DNA of 64,000 nucleotides from Pegea sp. RAD2-039 (GCA_034620365.1 JAQGEQ010000255.1:744001-808000); one strand, 5' to 3'. Shown: positions 46,866 through 58,385, counted from the stretch's first letter. Made by a program: numbers and translations. The notes: generated by a model not told the origin, from the letters alone.

Positions 46866-47850
46866 TCTATTCTTACTTGTAATCAGTCAGTAGTTTTTCC
46901 ATTATTTTTTATATCTTTGTTTTGTGTAAATTCCAAAACTAGTTTATTGGTAGATATATTATATTTTAAGCTAGTAATTTAAGTTTCATTTAGCTTATAC
47001 AAATTTCTAGCGGCATTGCTTGGAAATATTAAAATATTATGCAGTTGTGCTTATAATTTAAATTAAACTTCAGTTAAATTCCTTAAAACAGTTTATAACT
47101 GTTGTAAACAATATGAAAATTCCATGAGTGTATAATATAACTCATAGTTACTTGTAAGCTTTCTAAGGCGTGTCAGCAGTGAACTAGTTTAGAGAAAACG
47201 GGTTTTCCAGGCTGGAAAGTAGAATAATTTTATTTATCTTTTCGAGTCTAAGATTCTAAATGAATAAGTTGAACTCCAATTGAGTACTGAGGGACATTTT
47301 AGTATACTACTAACTACTCGTTATTTTAAAGATTCAACTAAAATTGCATGTTTTTCTTTTAAAATCTAATTGATCAGCTTGTATTAATAAAAAATTATAT
47401 TTGCTGAGATATACAAGATTTTTATTTACCTTTGAAATCATTTATTAGTACTAATTATAACTAGTCAACAGTTTTTACGTGATTTTAAAAAAATTATTTT
47501 TGTGAAAACTCAAAAATTATTTTGTTGGTCTATATAAATATTAAACTATATTAAGTAAGTATTTTCAGTTTTATTTGTTGTACAAACTATTCTAGTGGCA
47601 CTCCTTTTACTATTTAAAGAACAAGCAGCTGTGCTTATAATTTAAATTAAATATGGTTAAATGCCACATAACAGTTTATAAGCAATGTAGCCAAAATAGA
47701 AACTTGATGACTGTATTATATGACTTATCGTTGCTTGTACCCTACCTTAGGAAAGTCATTCATTTATTAGTTTAGAAACGAAGATTTTTTCAAGGCTTTG
47801 ATTAGTTTAATTCAAATTTTATTTAAAAAATGTCTGTAATATTTAAACAT
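46866..47850 (+). repeat. Two diverged tandem units upstream of 7TM copy B
   Basis: Units at about 46866-47450 and 47452-47850 share GTGCTTATAATTTAAATTAAA, AACAGTTTATAA and TAGTTTAGA-type words in the same order. Block A lacks the 369 bp corresponding to 47479-47847. Confidence 0.55.
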
Positions 47851-48027
47851 TTGTCAGCAAAGTTTTAATTTTTATTTTCCATTTTTAGTAAGTTTTGCTA
47901 ATTAAACATTGTAGGATGTAATATTTGAACCACTTCTACTTGTATTAGAAATATAAGCAACTAAAAATATTTCTTATAATTTCTTCATCTGTCTTTAGGT
48001 TTTTGTTCAATAAAAGGATATTGAAAT

Positions 48028-48945
48028 ATGAATTCTACACATTCTAACACGACCTTGAGAAGAATCCAAGATTTGGGGGTTTACAAGTATATTCTTGAAT
48101 TGACCAACATTCTCTTTTTGATTCTTACAATTTGGTTAACTGTCTCTTTCAAGCTTTACATGATTAAGAAAGTCGCTACAAACAAAAGTAAAAAATCGTT
48201 GAAAAAGTTGCTAAATTTAACATTTTTGATTTGTATCTTTAATCTTATAAGATTGGTTTTAACTCAAGCTACTTTTTTTATTGGTCGCTTTGCTGAGATA
48301 AATGATATTGGAAACAACTTGTGCAACATAACGATAAAGATATCTTCTCTGGAGTTGGCCTTCTGCTATTTGCCTATGAACAGTTTTTTTTGGTTAAGAC
48401 AAAAGATTGTTTGTAAGAATTCAACATTGAAAATAGAAACGATTAAAACTATAAGATTGCTGAGCAACATGACTTTCCTGATCTTCAGCGTGGTTTTATT
48501 TTCTTTCTTTCTTGTCGTACTTCTTTTAGAAGATTATGAAATGTCAATTGCCGGATGTATAGCAGTTGAACAGCGTAGTGGACACAACTGGTATTCCTAC
48601 ATTGGAGTGAGTTTCTGTATTGTTTTTCATCTGATCACCTTTTTTCTGTTTGTCTACCCATTCATGGCTCGTCGACGAAACTCTAAAAAGAATAAAAAAG
48701 TGACAGATGCCTTAATCATATCGATGCGAACAATGGTTCTTTTCACGTTGCTGTCCATTATTACTTTTGTACTAAGAATTTTGTTGATTCCTGATTTTTA
48801 CCCTGTTTGTTTCTTGACAACCTCCTTAAATATTGTCTTTTTCTTCAAGCTAATTGTTATTTTAACTTCTTTTGAAGAATACCCGAAAATCTTTCTATCA
48901 GCGTCTCTGCTTTGTAATCGAGATAAACACTCCAATGAAATTTAA
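48028..48945 (+). CDS. Seven-transmembrane receptor-like protein, copy B
   Basis: 305-residue single-exon frame with the same seven hydrophobic segments, sequons, Cys99/Cys177 pair and basic third loop as copy A. It differs at about 11 residues over the shared part, several of them conservative changes in TM4 (FSFFLVVLLL against FSFLLIVLIL). The C-terminus is longer than in copy A, ending LLCNRDKHSNEI, and includes a Cys-containing tail that could be palmitoylated (inference). It is probably the less altered copy. Spliced 5' UTR as in copy A. Confidence 0.75.
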   Translation: MNSTHSNTTLRRIQDLGVYKYILELTNILFLILTIWLTVSFKLYMIKKVATNKSKKSLKKLLNLTFLICIFNLIRLVLTQATFFIGRFAEINDIGNNLCNITIKISSLELAFCYLPMNSFFWLRQKIVCKNSTLKIETIKTIRLLSNMTFLIFSVVLFSFFLVVLLLEDYEMSIAGCIAVEQRSGHNWYSYIGVSFCIVFHLITFFLFVYPFMARRRNSKKNKKVTDALIISMRTMVLFTLLSIITFVLRILLIPDFYPVCFLTTSLNIVFFFKLIVILTSFEEYPKIFLSASLLCNRDKHSNEI

Positions 48946-49189
48946 AGGAGTTTAAATCTTGTGTTGTTTCTCATTCATATATACTTGTAACTGTGTATTA
49001 TTTTCTTTAAAGTTCTTTTTTTCTGGAAGAGCTGTATATCTTATTATTTAGAATCAGACAAATAATTAACTAAATAATTTCTGTTCTAAAAACTATTATA
49101 AATGGAATCACTACTATTTACATTTTTCTGTGTTGATTTAATAAACTTTCTTTTCAAAAATATGTTCAGTAAATTTTGAAGATGTTTAT

Positions 49190-50165
49190 TTGTCTTTAAG
49201 ACTAAAAGCTCCGAAAATATTTCTTAGTGTTTTTTGTCTGTTAAGATTGATAAGAGAATAAAAGGTTTGGATCCTTAAAATTAAAGGTCTTGATGATAAC
49301 GTAGAAAACATTGGTTGACATTTTTTAATAATTATGCCATTGAAAGTCAGATGATAGATTAGTACCAAGGTATAGGACCGAATATGTTGTTGGAATGATA
49401 ATTCCATTGATAGAATATTGGTTTAAGGTACTTGCAGCAGGTTGACAGAAGAAAGTTATAAGTTCAGACCTTGGGGGCTGCCAGCTCATAGACCAGTTTT
49501 TTTATAGTGTGTATAGCAGTTTAAAGTTTTGAAGGATTGCAAGATGATAAGTTAATGTCATCTGATTGCAGAAAAACATTGACACCATTTACAGTTAGTA
49601 TTTTATAAATAATTTCTTCAATAAAAAGTAAAGAAAGGTACCCAGAAAAGAACTTTGAGGAACACGACTGGTGACTTGTCAAGAAAAAATAACGACCTTT
49701 CAGTACGAGTTTGTTTGATTCTATGAGATAAGGGTGTATCCATCGTATTATAATGCTGTTGAAATTTAACTTTTGTAAAAAATATTGAGCTTTTCATCTG
49801 GTACAGAATCAAAATCTTTAGGTAAATCGAAATATTAATGTCACAAGGTGTGTTATTGTCAGAGTTGGCTCTAAGCTAATTAAGAAATATGAGATTTTGA
49901 GTTTAGAGGATCTCTGTTTTACAACGCCATGTTAGATATCATATGTTAGTTAGTGTTCCATTAAAAAAGTTGGCTTATGTTTATCAACGATCTTTGCACA
50001 ATCAGCATGAAAAGAATATATTTTAAGATTCTTACAAAAATCCTTTTGTTTTAAGAAATCAGTTGATCTCAAGTGTGTGATGCAAACTATTCCATTTTTT
50101 TCATTTGCTGGAAATTTAAACAAATTTAATGTAATATTTTGTTCATATGCAAGTTTAGTCATTAA
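49190..50165 (-). pseudogene. Decayed LINE reverse-transcriptase fragment
   Basis: On the minus strand, broken frames spell the palm of a non-LTR retrotransposon reverse transcriptase in order: KPTFLMEH, then KDFDSVPDEKL (family motif DF.KAFDSVPH..L), LSHRIKQTRTERS, SRVPQSSFLGTFLYF (GVPQGSVLGPLLF), VFLQSDDINL (the YADD box), SINGIIIP and YLGTNLSSDFQWHNY (YLGv.is.dl.W..hi). Several stops and frameshifts make it inactive. Part of it matches the LINE pieces at 29972 and 33255, so it belongs to the same element family. Confidence 0.75.
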
Positions 50166-51005
50166 TTATAAAAAAAAACTTATAATTAATTGAATTGTAA
50201 CAAATGAAAAAGGAATATAAATGTAAGAAACAGTAAGAGATTAAATTTTATATTTCTTAAAGAGTAAGAGGTTCAGCAGAATCTGCTCTAGTAAAGCCAT
50301 TTTCATTTCTTGCATATATTTTCAAAATTTTTAAAATGCTTTTATGTGTTTTGCAACTTTCTGTCAGCAAAAACATTTTAAATTGTAAGGTGTTTATAAG
50401 ATTGTTTGTTAAATAGAAGGATAGAAGGATGTTTGTTAAATAGAAACAAAAAAATTGTAAACTCAGATTTATTTTTATGGATAAAATCTTATTTTTCTAT
50501 TTGTTAAAACATCAAATTCTCTTTTCATTCATCTATTAGTAGTATAGAAATATACATTAAAACGTTTGCATAGAACTCAAAAGCTTAGAATTTATCATAA
50601 CAAATCGAAGAAATATAACATGTAAATAATAATATCAGCCTGAAAATATTAAAATCAAGAAAAATAGTTGTTAAACTTTTATATTCTTAAAATGATTACA
50701 AAAGTGATAACGTTGAAAATTTTAATTAAAATTTGATTTATTTCTTGAATTTACTATTCACCAAAACAATAAAAAAAAATTTTTTAATTTTATAAAGAAG
50801 TTATATTAAACGAAAAATAAATTTATAATTAAGAGTAATAACAACTTTTTCTACTAAGCAGTTATTTGCAATATTAATTTCGTTTATGTTTCACAAATCT
50901 AAAACTACAGTTCTCTTATTATTTAAATACCTTTATATCAATATTCTTCAAATAAAAATTATTAATATCTGGCTTTGGCCAACTAAGGCCATGTTAAAAA
51001 AATAC
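50166..51005. other. Gene-less AT-rich stretch
   Basis: No open frame or repeat was recognised. A run of A at 50996-51002 serves as the pol III terminator of the tRNA gene (T run on the minus strand). Confidence 0.4.
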
Positions 51006-51077
51006 GATCCTGGTGGGACTTGAACCCACAATCTTCGGATTAGGAGTCCGACGCCTTCTCCATTAGGCCACAAGACC
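51006..51077 (-). tRNA. tRNA-Arg (anticodon CCT)
   Basis: 72 nt, minus strand, starting GGTCTTGTGGCCTAATGGAG. Acceptor arms GGTCTTG and CAGGATC pair with two G-T wobbles. Box A is TGGCCTAATGGA and box B is GGTTCAAGTCC. The anticodon stem TCGGA/TCCGA encloses loop CTCCTAA, which gives anticodon CCT reading AGG. There is no intron, the CCA end is not encoded, and a T run follows directly. All features of a functional eukaryotic tRNA gene are present. Confidence 0.95.
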
Positions 51078-51786
51078 GATGATAAATATTTAAAAACTAT
51101 TATAAATTCTTATTTTATATTAATTTTACAGGTTTATTTAAAAAATAAAAAAAAATATTTTAAAATTTGACCATACAGATACTAACTGGTTCTAAACTCA
51201 ACTGTGTTCTGACTCATTTGTAAAAGATCTCAATTGTAAAAGAACTTTGTAATGATGACCTCACTAAGTCACGAATTCTCTATAACAACTTTAGCAAAAC
51301 TGCAAAGGTTGATAAATCGATTATAAAATCAATTTTCATTATAGAGTTTTTCCTGCCATACTGATGTAGTTATATAGAAGAACTTTTAAGTTAATGGACT
51401 GATTGCATGTTTAAAATAGAACTTACTTCAACTTTTGTCAAGTTATTTATTGATAGCTCAAATAGATTATCTCTTTAGCTTTTCTGCAGAAAGTTTGGGC
51501 TAAAAATTGTTACTACAAAACAATTGATTGCAACCAAATTTTTAAGCCTAGTAACAGGAAAGTAATTTATTAGATACTAAAGAAAAATTAATATAACAAA
51601 TGTTTGTACAACAATTAAATATAGAATTATATTATTTCATGTTTCTGTTCAGTTAAAAGAAAAAACTAAAATATCCATCATCAGAAAAGAAGTAATCAAG
51701 ATCGGAATATACTTAAGAAGTTAGAAAAGTGTCTTTCGACAGATCAAAAAATGACCTTTTCATAATCACTAGTCCTTTTCAGAGCT

Positions 51787-54159
51787 CTAAATTTTCTTTG
51801 ACGCCACCAACTTGAAGTCCCATAAATCCTTTAAAAATATTCTTAAATTACTTATCTTCGTACAAATATCAATATTATAATTTTCTTAAATTCAGTAAAA
51901 ACAATTGTGCCGAAGAATAAATCAAAACTAATTTTTGTTAAAACAGTATTTTCAGATACAATACGATCATTTTGAATTAACTATTTTTTGGTATAATCAG
52001 CTTTAATGACCAATAAAAAGATCTTTATATGCAAATAATTGCTTAGACTTGTTTTTTAATGATCTTAATTTAATTTTTTAACGAAATAATAAAACAAATT
52101 AAAATTGTTTTGACTTGTTCATAACTGGAGAAGCGTATCGAAAAAGCATTGAAAACTCCATTACTATAAAAATGCTGCTGTACGCTGTCATCTTGCTATA
52201 AAAAAATATACAGTTGTTTTCCTGAAAAAAGTAGAAACAAGTTAAAACTTAAAAAGTCAGCTGTAACACATATTTGTAATCAAAAGCTGTTTTATCAAAT
52301 AAAGTTAGTTTTCCTGTCAATTAATAACAGCTTCATAATATCTTCAACTCGTTACATAAATAGAATTATTAAATCTTTAAATCATTCATTACACTGAGAA
52401 AGAGAAATTAATTGGTTGAATTAATACTTAGCATATTCCTACTACGATCATTATTAAGAATAGAGGTATATAAGCATAACTAATTGTTTCTTTTTCAGTG
52501 AAAAATGAACTAATTTATTCCAAATGAAAATTTTATGAAAGGTATATCATCAAAGAAGCCTTTAATAAATATAATAAAAAGTCGTTAAATGTAACATTAT
52601 TACTAAGACTATGTAAAGTATTATTTAGTCACTTACCCAGGTAAAAAAAAGTTCAATCAACTCGAGGAAAATTATTGCAAGCTCGAAAAAACAGCGCATG
52701 TAAATTATCTTCTTGTAAGACTTATGATGGACTTCAAGTAAATCAATCTATAAAAGAATGTTTCTTAGACTTTTCAAATTTTAATTTTATATAAATTATT
52801 CTTCAATTTGAAGTTCAAAAAGAAATGCATTTATGTTAGTAATAAATAGAAAGTTTAATTTTTAACAATTTAATCAGAAAAGTGTAAGGTTTCTCACCCT
52901 TTCCTTATTAGATGTTAAATAAAGGAGATCTTTATATTCTTTATTCGCATCGATTATGTTTCCAATTTCCTTTTTAGTTACTGAAATAATGTCTTGATAT
53001 ACGTTTGGTATAATCACAAAAGCTAAAACCTATAACAAAATTTCGATAAATATAACTTATTTACTTTATTCTAATAGAAAATAGTATTTCATTTTATTGT
53101 TAGACTCTCACCAAAAAGAGTAGATAGGGCAGTACCATGTAACCTGCTCTTTTGATCTCAAAGGGGCTAGTAATTTCTCTTATATCCAACAAATCCTTAA
53201 AACCAGGCAAAAGGGCTGCAAGATTAAAAGATTGATTCATTAAAAATTAATTTTATTCTTTAATAATAAATATTAAATTCTAATACTATAAAATGTTAAA
53301 ATAAAAATTACTTGGTGCATAGTGAGACAATTAAAACTGTTATAACTGAGAAAATATATTTGTTTCATTAGTGGTTTCTTCAAACATTATATAACTTAAA
53401 GTATGTTTCATACAAGTAAAAAATTAAAATAAAACTGTAAAAACAGAAAAAACAAAAGTTAAAGTTTTATAAATGTTACTGCATAAAAGTCACAACCTTT
53501 TTTAATATCTAGTATGGAATCTCACACTGTTAGTAAGACTTAAGTACTTGGGTAAATATCTATTTAAATACAGCAAGTTTTATTTCAACATAAATTGCAA
53601 ACATAAGTTGTTTGAATAATTTAGCATATTGAAAAGTAAAATCTTGTCAGTTATGATATCAAGCGAATAAAAACTTATTCGATAGATGATGTTGCTGTAT
53701 GTATGTTTGAGAAAGTTTAAAATTTTGAAAATTAACAAAAATTCATCAAAATATCTTTAGTTCTATTAAAAGTATTGCATATAATTTAAACGAAAAAAAT
53801 TAGAGTTGTAAATCTCTTTAGTTGTTCGTATAAATATTTTTAGAGTAAATATTTAAAAACAGTTTAAGACAAGCTATTTTTCCATTTTTGTAATAAAAAT
53901 TTAAATCATTGTTTAAATTTTTCCCGATAATATTATATATTTTACTAAATTTTTACTGTTTACTATACATTTAAAAATTATTAATTTACTGGACCTAATT
54001 TATTAATCCGAAGAAAGTATCTAAATACAAGTTAATATATACTTACTTGTTACTGTAAACAGTTGAAAAATAAATCCACGGATAGTTAATGATAAATCAC
54101 AGCAAGTGTTGTAAAATTCAATCTTGGAATTTTGTTCAAGTAATGTAGGTCTCAATACC
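51787..54159 (-). CDS. Multi-exon membrane protein gene, unknown family (5' end missing)
   Basis: Minus-strand exons with matching phases: 54159-54047, 53215-53112, 53029-52898 and 52747-52637. Less certain are 52195-52115 and a final exon 51828-51787 ending in TAG. The reading starts VLRPTLLEQNSKIEF and contains a hydrophobic segment built across an exon join (YMVLPYLLFL/VLAFVIIPN) and a second one (RCFFELAIIFLELIEL), separated by a charged stretch of about 55 residues. It is therefore a multi-pass or hairpin membrane protein. About 195 residues are well supported. The upstream exon (phase 2 needed) was not found. The 5.25-kb tandem duplication begins at about 54479, so a rearrangement may have cut the gene. 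Confidence 0.6.
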
Positions 54160-55019
54160 CTAAACGTAAAAACCTTTTTTTGTCATACAAAAATATATAC
54201 TATTAAAGTACTATCTTTATCATGCATTTAATTTCTTTATCTTAATCTTACAGCTACCATTAGTTTTAATTGAAACTTTACAGCTTACAAAGGTTAACAA
54301 AAAGATTTTTGAAGAATTTAATTCAACAACAGACTTATATCACAATTCGAATTAAATCAAAAAATTGTCTTTACTTGTTATTAAGAACTATCATTGTAAT
54401 GATTTGGCAGACAAACTCTTAGAAGTATCGAAGCCACTTTTTTAAAAGGGTTAAGACAAATCTAGTTAAGTTAATACTTTTGAATTGGCTACAAGGTGGG
54501 GGAATTACCGTAACTGTTACCATTAGTATTCATATTTAGTTTCCATTACTTCAATAACAAAGAAGGACTAAGGATTAAAGTACTGAGCTATGAAAAAAAA
54601 AAAATCATTAATATTGTAATCTTTACCAAAATAATATAGAGATAAACTATTTTTTTAAAGTTTTCTTTTATAAATATTATAAAAAAAGTTTTATAATTAT
54701 GTTAAATTCTTTATTAATAATAGGGGCCTTCTATGGTCGAAAACGGCGTAATTTCATTCTAGCATAATTTTCAAATGAAACTCCAAATTGTACAAAATTT
54801 TATAGTATTATGAGATTTGATGATTTCTCAAATACTACTTATTGATTAATAACAATTAGTAAATTTATATTTTTTAAGGAATAAAATAATTTTAGATCTT
54901 TTTTTGAGTCTTCCATCATTGTATTAGATAATATTTGAGTCTTGCAAAAAACTCGTTAATTTGTCTGTTTTAAATTTGAAAATCAAATACTTTGTGCATA
55001 TGGCTAGTCACTGCGATTC

Positions 55020-56118
55020 TCTCAATTCTTTGTGAACTTGAATGTTTCTCAAGAAGCGTTTTCTATGATATCCAGGTGCAAGGCCTCCCTTTCCCACATT
55101 AAAAACATATATTTGATTGAGCTAGATATTTTTAAAAATCATGAATTTTTATCTCAACATTTTAAACCCACCTTCTGTATGGATGCTATCATCGATTCTG
55201 ATTGGTTCTCACTAAGGACCCACTATCTCTTGTGTATCTTCCACCGTTCTGCTGACTCTAGATTATTAGTTGTTGCGTCGGGCATCTTTAAGTTTCACCG
55301 ATTGGTGAAAAGCTTCTGCTAAATTCTTTGAACTAACAACCGTTGTCTTATCTCTGACGAGGATGTTACATCTGTACATGACTCCCTTAGTGATTAACCT
55401 GACTTTTGCCTATAAGCTAGTAGCGAATGACAAACACAAATCTCATTGCATTGATTTTCTTGCATACAACGATTGCAGCATTACTGCAGCTTCTACATAA
55501 TACGGACAGCTCTTAGTTTAGAACTTAGTTTCCATGCGGCAGGATTGCTCATGCGGCAAGAGTCCACTCTCCACGCCAACAAGGTTATCCAGCAAAACAA
55601 AGTGACTGAGCCATTGCAAAAGCTGCCAGAACGATACTGCAGTAACATATTATTGCAACATAGTATTGTAGTAACAAACTGCTTACAAAGCTAAAACTTT
55701 AGGTTTAAGTTCGGAGACTTGCGTCTTGTAGAAGTGTTATCATTAAGCAGACTAACACAGCCCTTCTACCCTGGTTTTATTTGGACTTTTCCCTATTGCA
55801 AATTCCCACCTGAGCTAGTATTTATGACCCTCCGCGAGTTAGGCGAGTATAGTAACCGCTACACAAGTATTATAAATTGCCAATATTGACATTTCTAAAC
55901 TGCGAAGTTTTCCCTTTTTTAATATTATTATAATTCTAATTGTTCACTGTAATATGCTTTGAATGCTATCGAATACCATTTTTTTACTTTCCATATTTTA
56001 GACTAAACAGATGTTATTTGTGAGAATGTGTGTTAGCATGAGGTGCTCACTTCAGGTACCCTCCTTTGCATTTATAATAATAAATAAATAAATGAATAAA
56101 TAAAAACAAATAAATAAA
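55020..56118 (+). mobile_element. Internally deleted LINE, unit 1
   Basis: The left part (55032-55322) reads like the end of an endonuclease domain: FSLRTHYLLCIFHRSADS resembles the ...gvvYRpPnS... strand of LINE endonucleases, by family knowledge. The rest is noncoding-like and ends with the family 3' UTR, GAGAATGTGTGTTAGCATGA, GGTGCTCACTTCAGGTACCC, GCATTTATAATAATAAATAAATA. The reverse transcriptase is missing. The frame 55473-55694 is element sequence. Confidence 0.65.
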
Positions 56119-57100
56119 GTATTTAGGCTTTTGATTTGTTATTCTGGATGTCTGCTTTAAATGAATTTGTGAACTAATTTTAGAAACAACAAGTATTCAA
56201 AAAATAACTTCTTGAGAAAATATAAAGATAAAAAATAATTTGATGCACAATTTATCAAAGATTGTATTGATTTTGTATACGAGCAGACATTCAAAATTTA
56301 AGAATCTAATAGTTATTTTTTGCCCATTGGTAATCATCATTGAAGCCAATAATTCACAGACTCCATAAACGGTTTGTTTGTTTTTAAAATTATTTTTCCT
56401 CAATTGTTAATCTTTTTAGATTTGAGAAGTAAACATTACTATTTTTTTTGTAAAAATATGATTAAATATATACTTTTTGACAAACTTTATGAAAATCTAA
56501 AAACTAATCAAGCAAAGTTTTGCTATTTAAACTCATGATTTAGGAGTTTTCTGAGATGAAATAAAGTAGAGTTTGGTTTGTTTTCTTTGTAATAACTAGT
56601 CAAAATTATTTCAATTTTTGTTACAGATTTTTGTATCAAAAATAAATTATTTATTTTTTCATGAGTTTATAATTTTGTAATATTGCTAGTTGTTAAGATG
56701 AAGAAAATTATGAAAATAATTCTTGGTGATGCACCTTAAAAATTTTTTATAGTTTTATATAATTCTTTATAATTTTTGTTAAAATTTGTACTTGTAAAGA
56801 AAATTTTAATAATAAAGTTTATTAAATTCAGGAAAAAAATAATATTGCATTCTTCATTGTAATGATTTAATTCAATTTTTTTTGTTTTTGTTTTTATTAG
56901 ACATTTAAATTTTTGTTTATATAATATTTTACAAAAATATATATTTTAGATTTATGAGCTTAAGGTCTTGTACACAAGTAATTTTGCTTATTATTCTAAA
57001 CTTTCTATAAGTTTTTTCATTAAGTCATTATTACAAAACTAAAAAGTTAAGATATTTCATGTTTTTTATACTGCAATTAAAGCATTTCATTTCGCTTAAG
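56119..57100. other. Upstream region of SENP8-like copy 1
   Basis: AT-rich flank duplicated in unit 2 (61389-62325). The 68-codon minus-strand frame at 56197-56403 is kept in both units only because the duplication is recent, and it has no support as a gene. Confidence 0.4.
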
Positions 57101-57108
57101 TATAAAAG
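57101..57108 (+). promoter_or_regulatory. TATA box of SENP8-like copy 1
   Basis: TATAAAAG in context CTTAAGTATAAAAGATC, 129 nt before the start codon. Its position and sequence are identical in unit 2. Confidence 0.6.
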
Positions 57109-57229
57109 ATCATTTCACTCCTTAGTTATATGATTTTAGTGTGATGTGTTCATCAGCTTATTTTACTTTTTATAGAAATTATTTATTTAAATTTTGATTC
57201 AAAACCAAAGTGACACTTCCATAAAACAG

Positions 57230-58269
57230 ATGGCTGACAGTAATCAACACATTTTGGAAGAATTAGAAATATTAAAAGACCCGTCAAGCTGGCTTAATGA
57301 TGTAATAATAAACTCTTACATTAAATTAGTTCTAAGGGATAGATCAAATTGGATTGCTGTGGACTCTTTTTTGATTGAACATGTAAGACAGATGAAGAAA
57401 AGAAATTCTACAAGAAAAAGATCTTTTTTACCCTCTGGATGGGTGGAAACTGGTAATATGTTGATTCCAATTTTTAGTGGAAATCACTGGTCACTATTAC
57501 ATGTCCAACCGCTCCAGGGAAAACTGAGGTATTATAACTCACTATCCCCTTCATTTAAAGATACTGAAGCAGTTGATGTAAGTTTTGGTTTAATGTTTTT
57601 TTTCAATTATATATTTGATTATTTAGAAACTTTTAGTTACATGATAAACTAATTTGATAAATGTCTTAAATATTATAGCATCAAAGACACAGTTTGTTGT
57701 AGTAAGACTTAGATAAGAAATGACTCTCAGACTGATCTCAGCATACATTGAAAAGCTCAGACACAACTTGACAACTGAAAGCTTCATTAAAAAGAATATA
57801 ATTAGTGTGAAATTAAACTTACAACTAAGAAAAACTAAATTATATTCTTGAACAGTTAATTGCTGAATATTTAGCTGAGGAGTATCGTTTGGCTCGTGGA
57901 AAAGAAATAGTCTGGGAACGAACCACAGAAATGGTTAATATTTAAGTGATTTATTTAAATACAAAACTTCAATTGTAAGAAGTTCAGAGTTTGAAATGTT
58001 ATTAATTTATTCTACAGTTAAGTAAATAATAGATTTAGCTGGTCTTTTAGTCTTGAAGAACTTTAAATAACTTATAAATTATGAAGCAAAACATTTGATT
58101 TATTATGTTTCAGGAACCATTACAAACCAACTCACATGATTGCGGAGTATTCGTCTGCATCTTTGCAAGAATCGTTGCTGAAGATTTATCTAAACGAATA
58201 ACACCATCAGATGTTCAAAGTTACCGCAAAGTGATCCAAATTGAGCTAACTCAACAAAGCCTTGCTTAA
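57230..58269 (+). CDS. SENP8/NEDP1-like C48 cysteine protease, copy 1
   Basis: Exons 57230-57577, 57856-57933 and 58114-58269, all phase 0 with GT-AG borders, encode 193 residues, close to the compact SENP8 type (about 210). An in-frame TAA at 57188 fixes ATG 57230 as the first start. LKDPSSWLND at about 15-24 is the classic Ulp N-terminal motif. IPIFSGNHWSL carries the catalytic His86, PLQTNSHDCGVF carries Gln146 (oxyanion hole) and nucleophile Cys152. The acid position in YYNSLS is Asn103 and not the usual Asp. Family knowledge: such enzymes remove NEDD8 or SUMO from lysines in cytosol and nucleus; NEDD8 preference is inferred from size and the N-terminal motif. Activity is uncertain because of Asn103, although Asn serves in papain-type triads. 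Confidence 0.9.
57720..57850 (+). other. Open-frame relic inside intron 1
   Basis: LISAYIEKLRHNLTTESF is readable in intron 1 and resembles the exon 2 helix LIAEYLAEEYRLARGKE. Its phase does not fit a clean splice from exon 1, so it looks like a decayed duplicate of exon 2. Also present in unit 2 (from 62945). Confidence 0.35.
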
Positions 58270-58385
58270 AACAGCCAAGAAGATCTATAAGACTACTAGA
58301 AGTTTATCAGCACATTCTACTCCTTTAAGTTATATATTTTCAAACCGTTGCTCTTTAAGTTAAATTTCTATTTGCTATTTTGTTC

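Larger units (their letters stand above)
37860..49243. repeat. Segmental duplication, block B
   Basis: Counterpart of 17790-28400, same orientation, about 20 kb to the right. It is longer than A because of extra sequence at about 41890-42350, about 45040-46140 (containing the second degenerate coding fragment) and 47479-47847. It lacks the SINE found in A. It ends abruptly at about 49243, where a LINE reverse-transcriptase fragment begins. Confidence 0.85.

Noticed and set aside
55032-55694. 96- and 73-codon frames in the duplicated units, considered as host genes
   Set aside because: The first looks like a LINE endonuclease remnant and the second is LINE sequence with relatives at 12600; the first frame is broken in unit 2.
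56197-56403. 68-codon minus-strand frame kept in both tandem units
   Set aside because: Conserved only because the duplication is recent; AT-rich composition, no domain, lies in promoter-side DNA.
57194-57229. Upstream extension of the protease N-terminus (from TTG)
   Set aside because: No ATG in frame before 57230, and a TAA at 57188 closes the frame.
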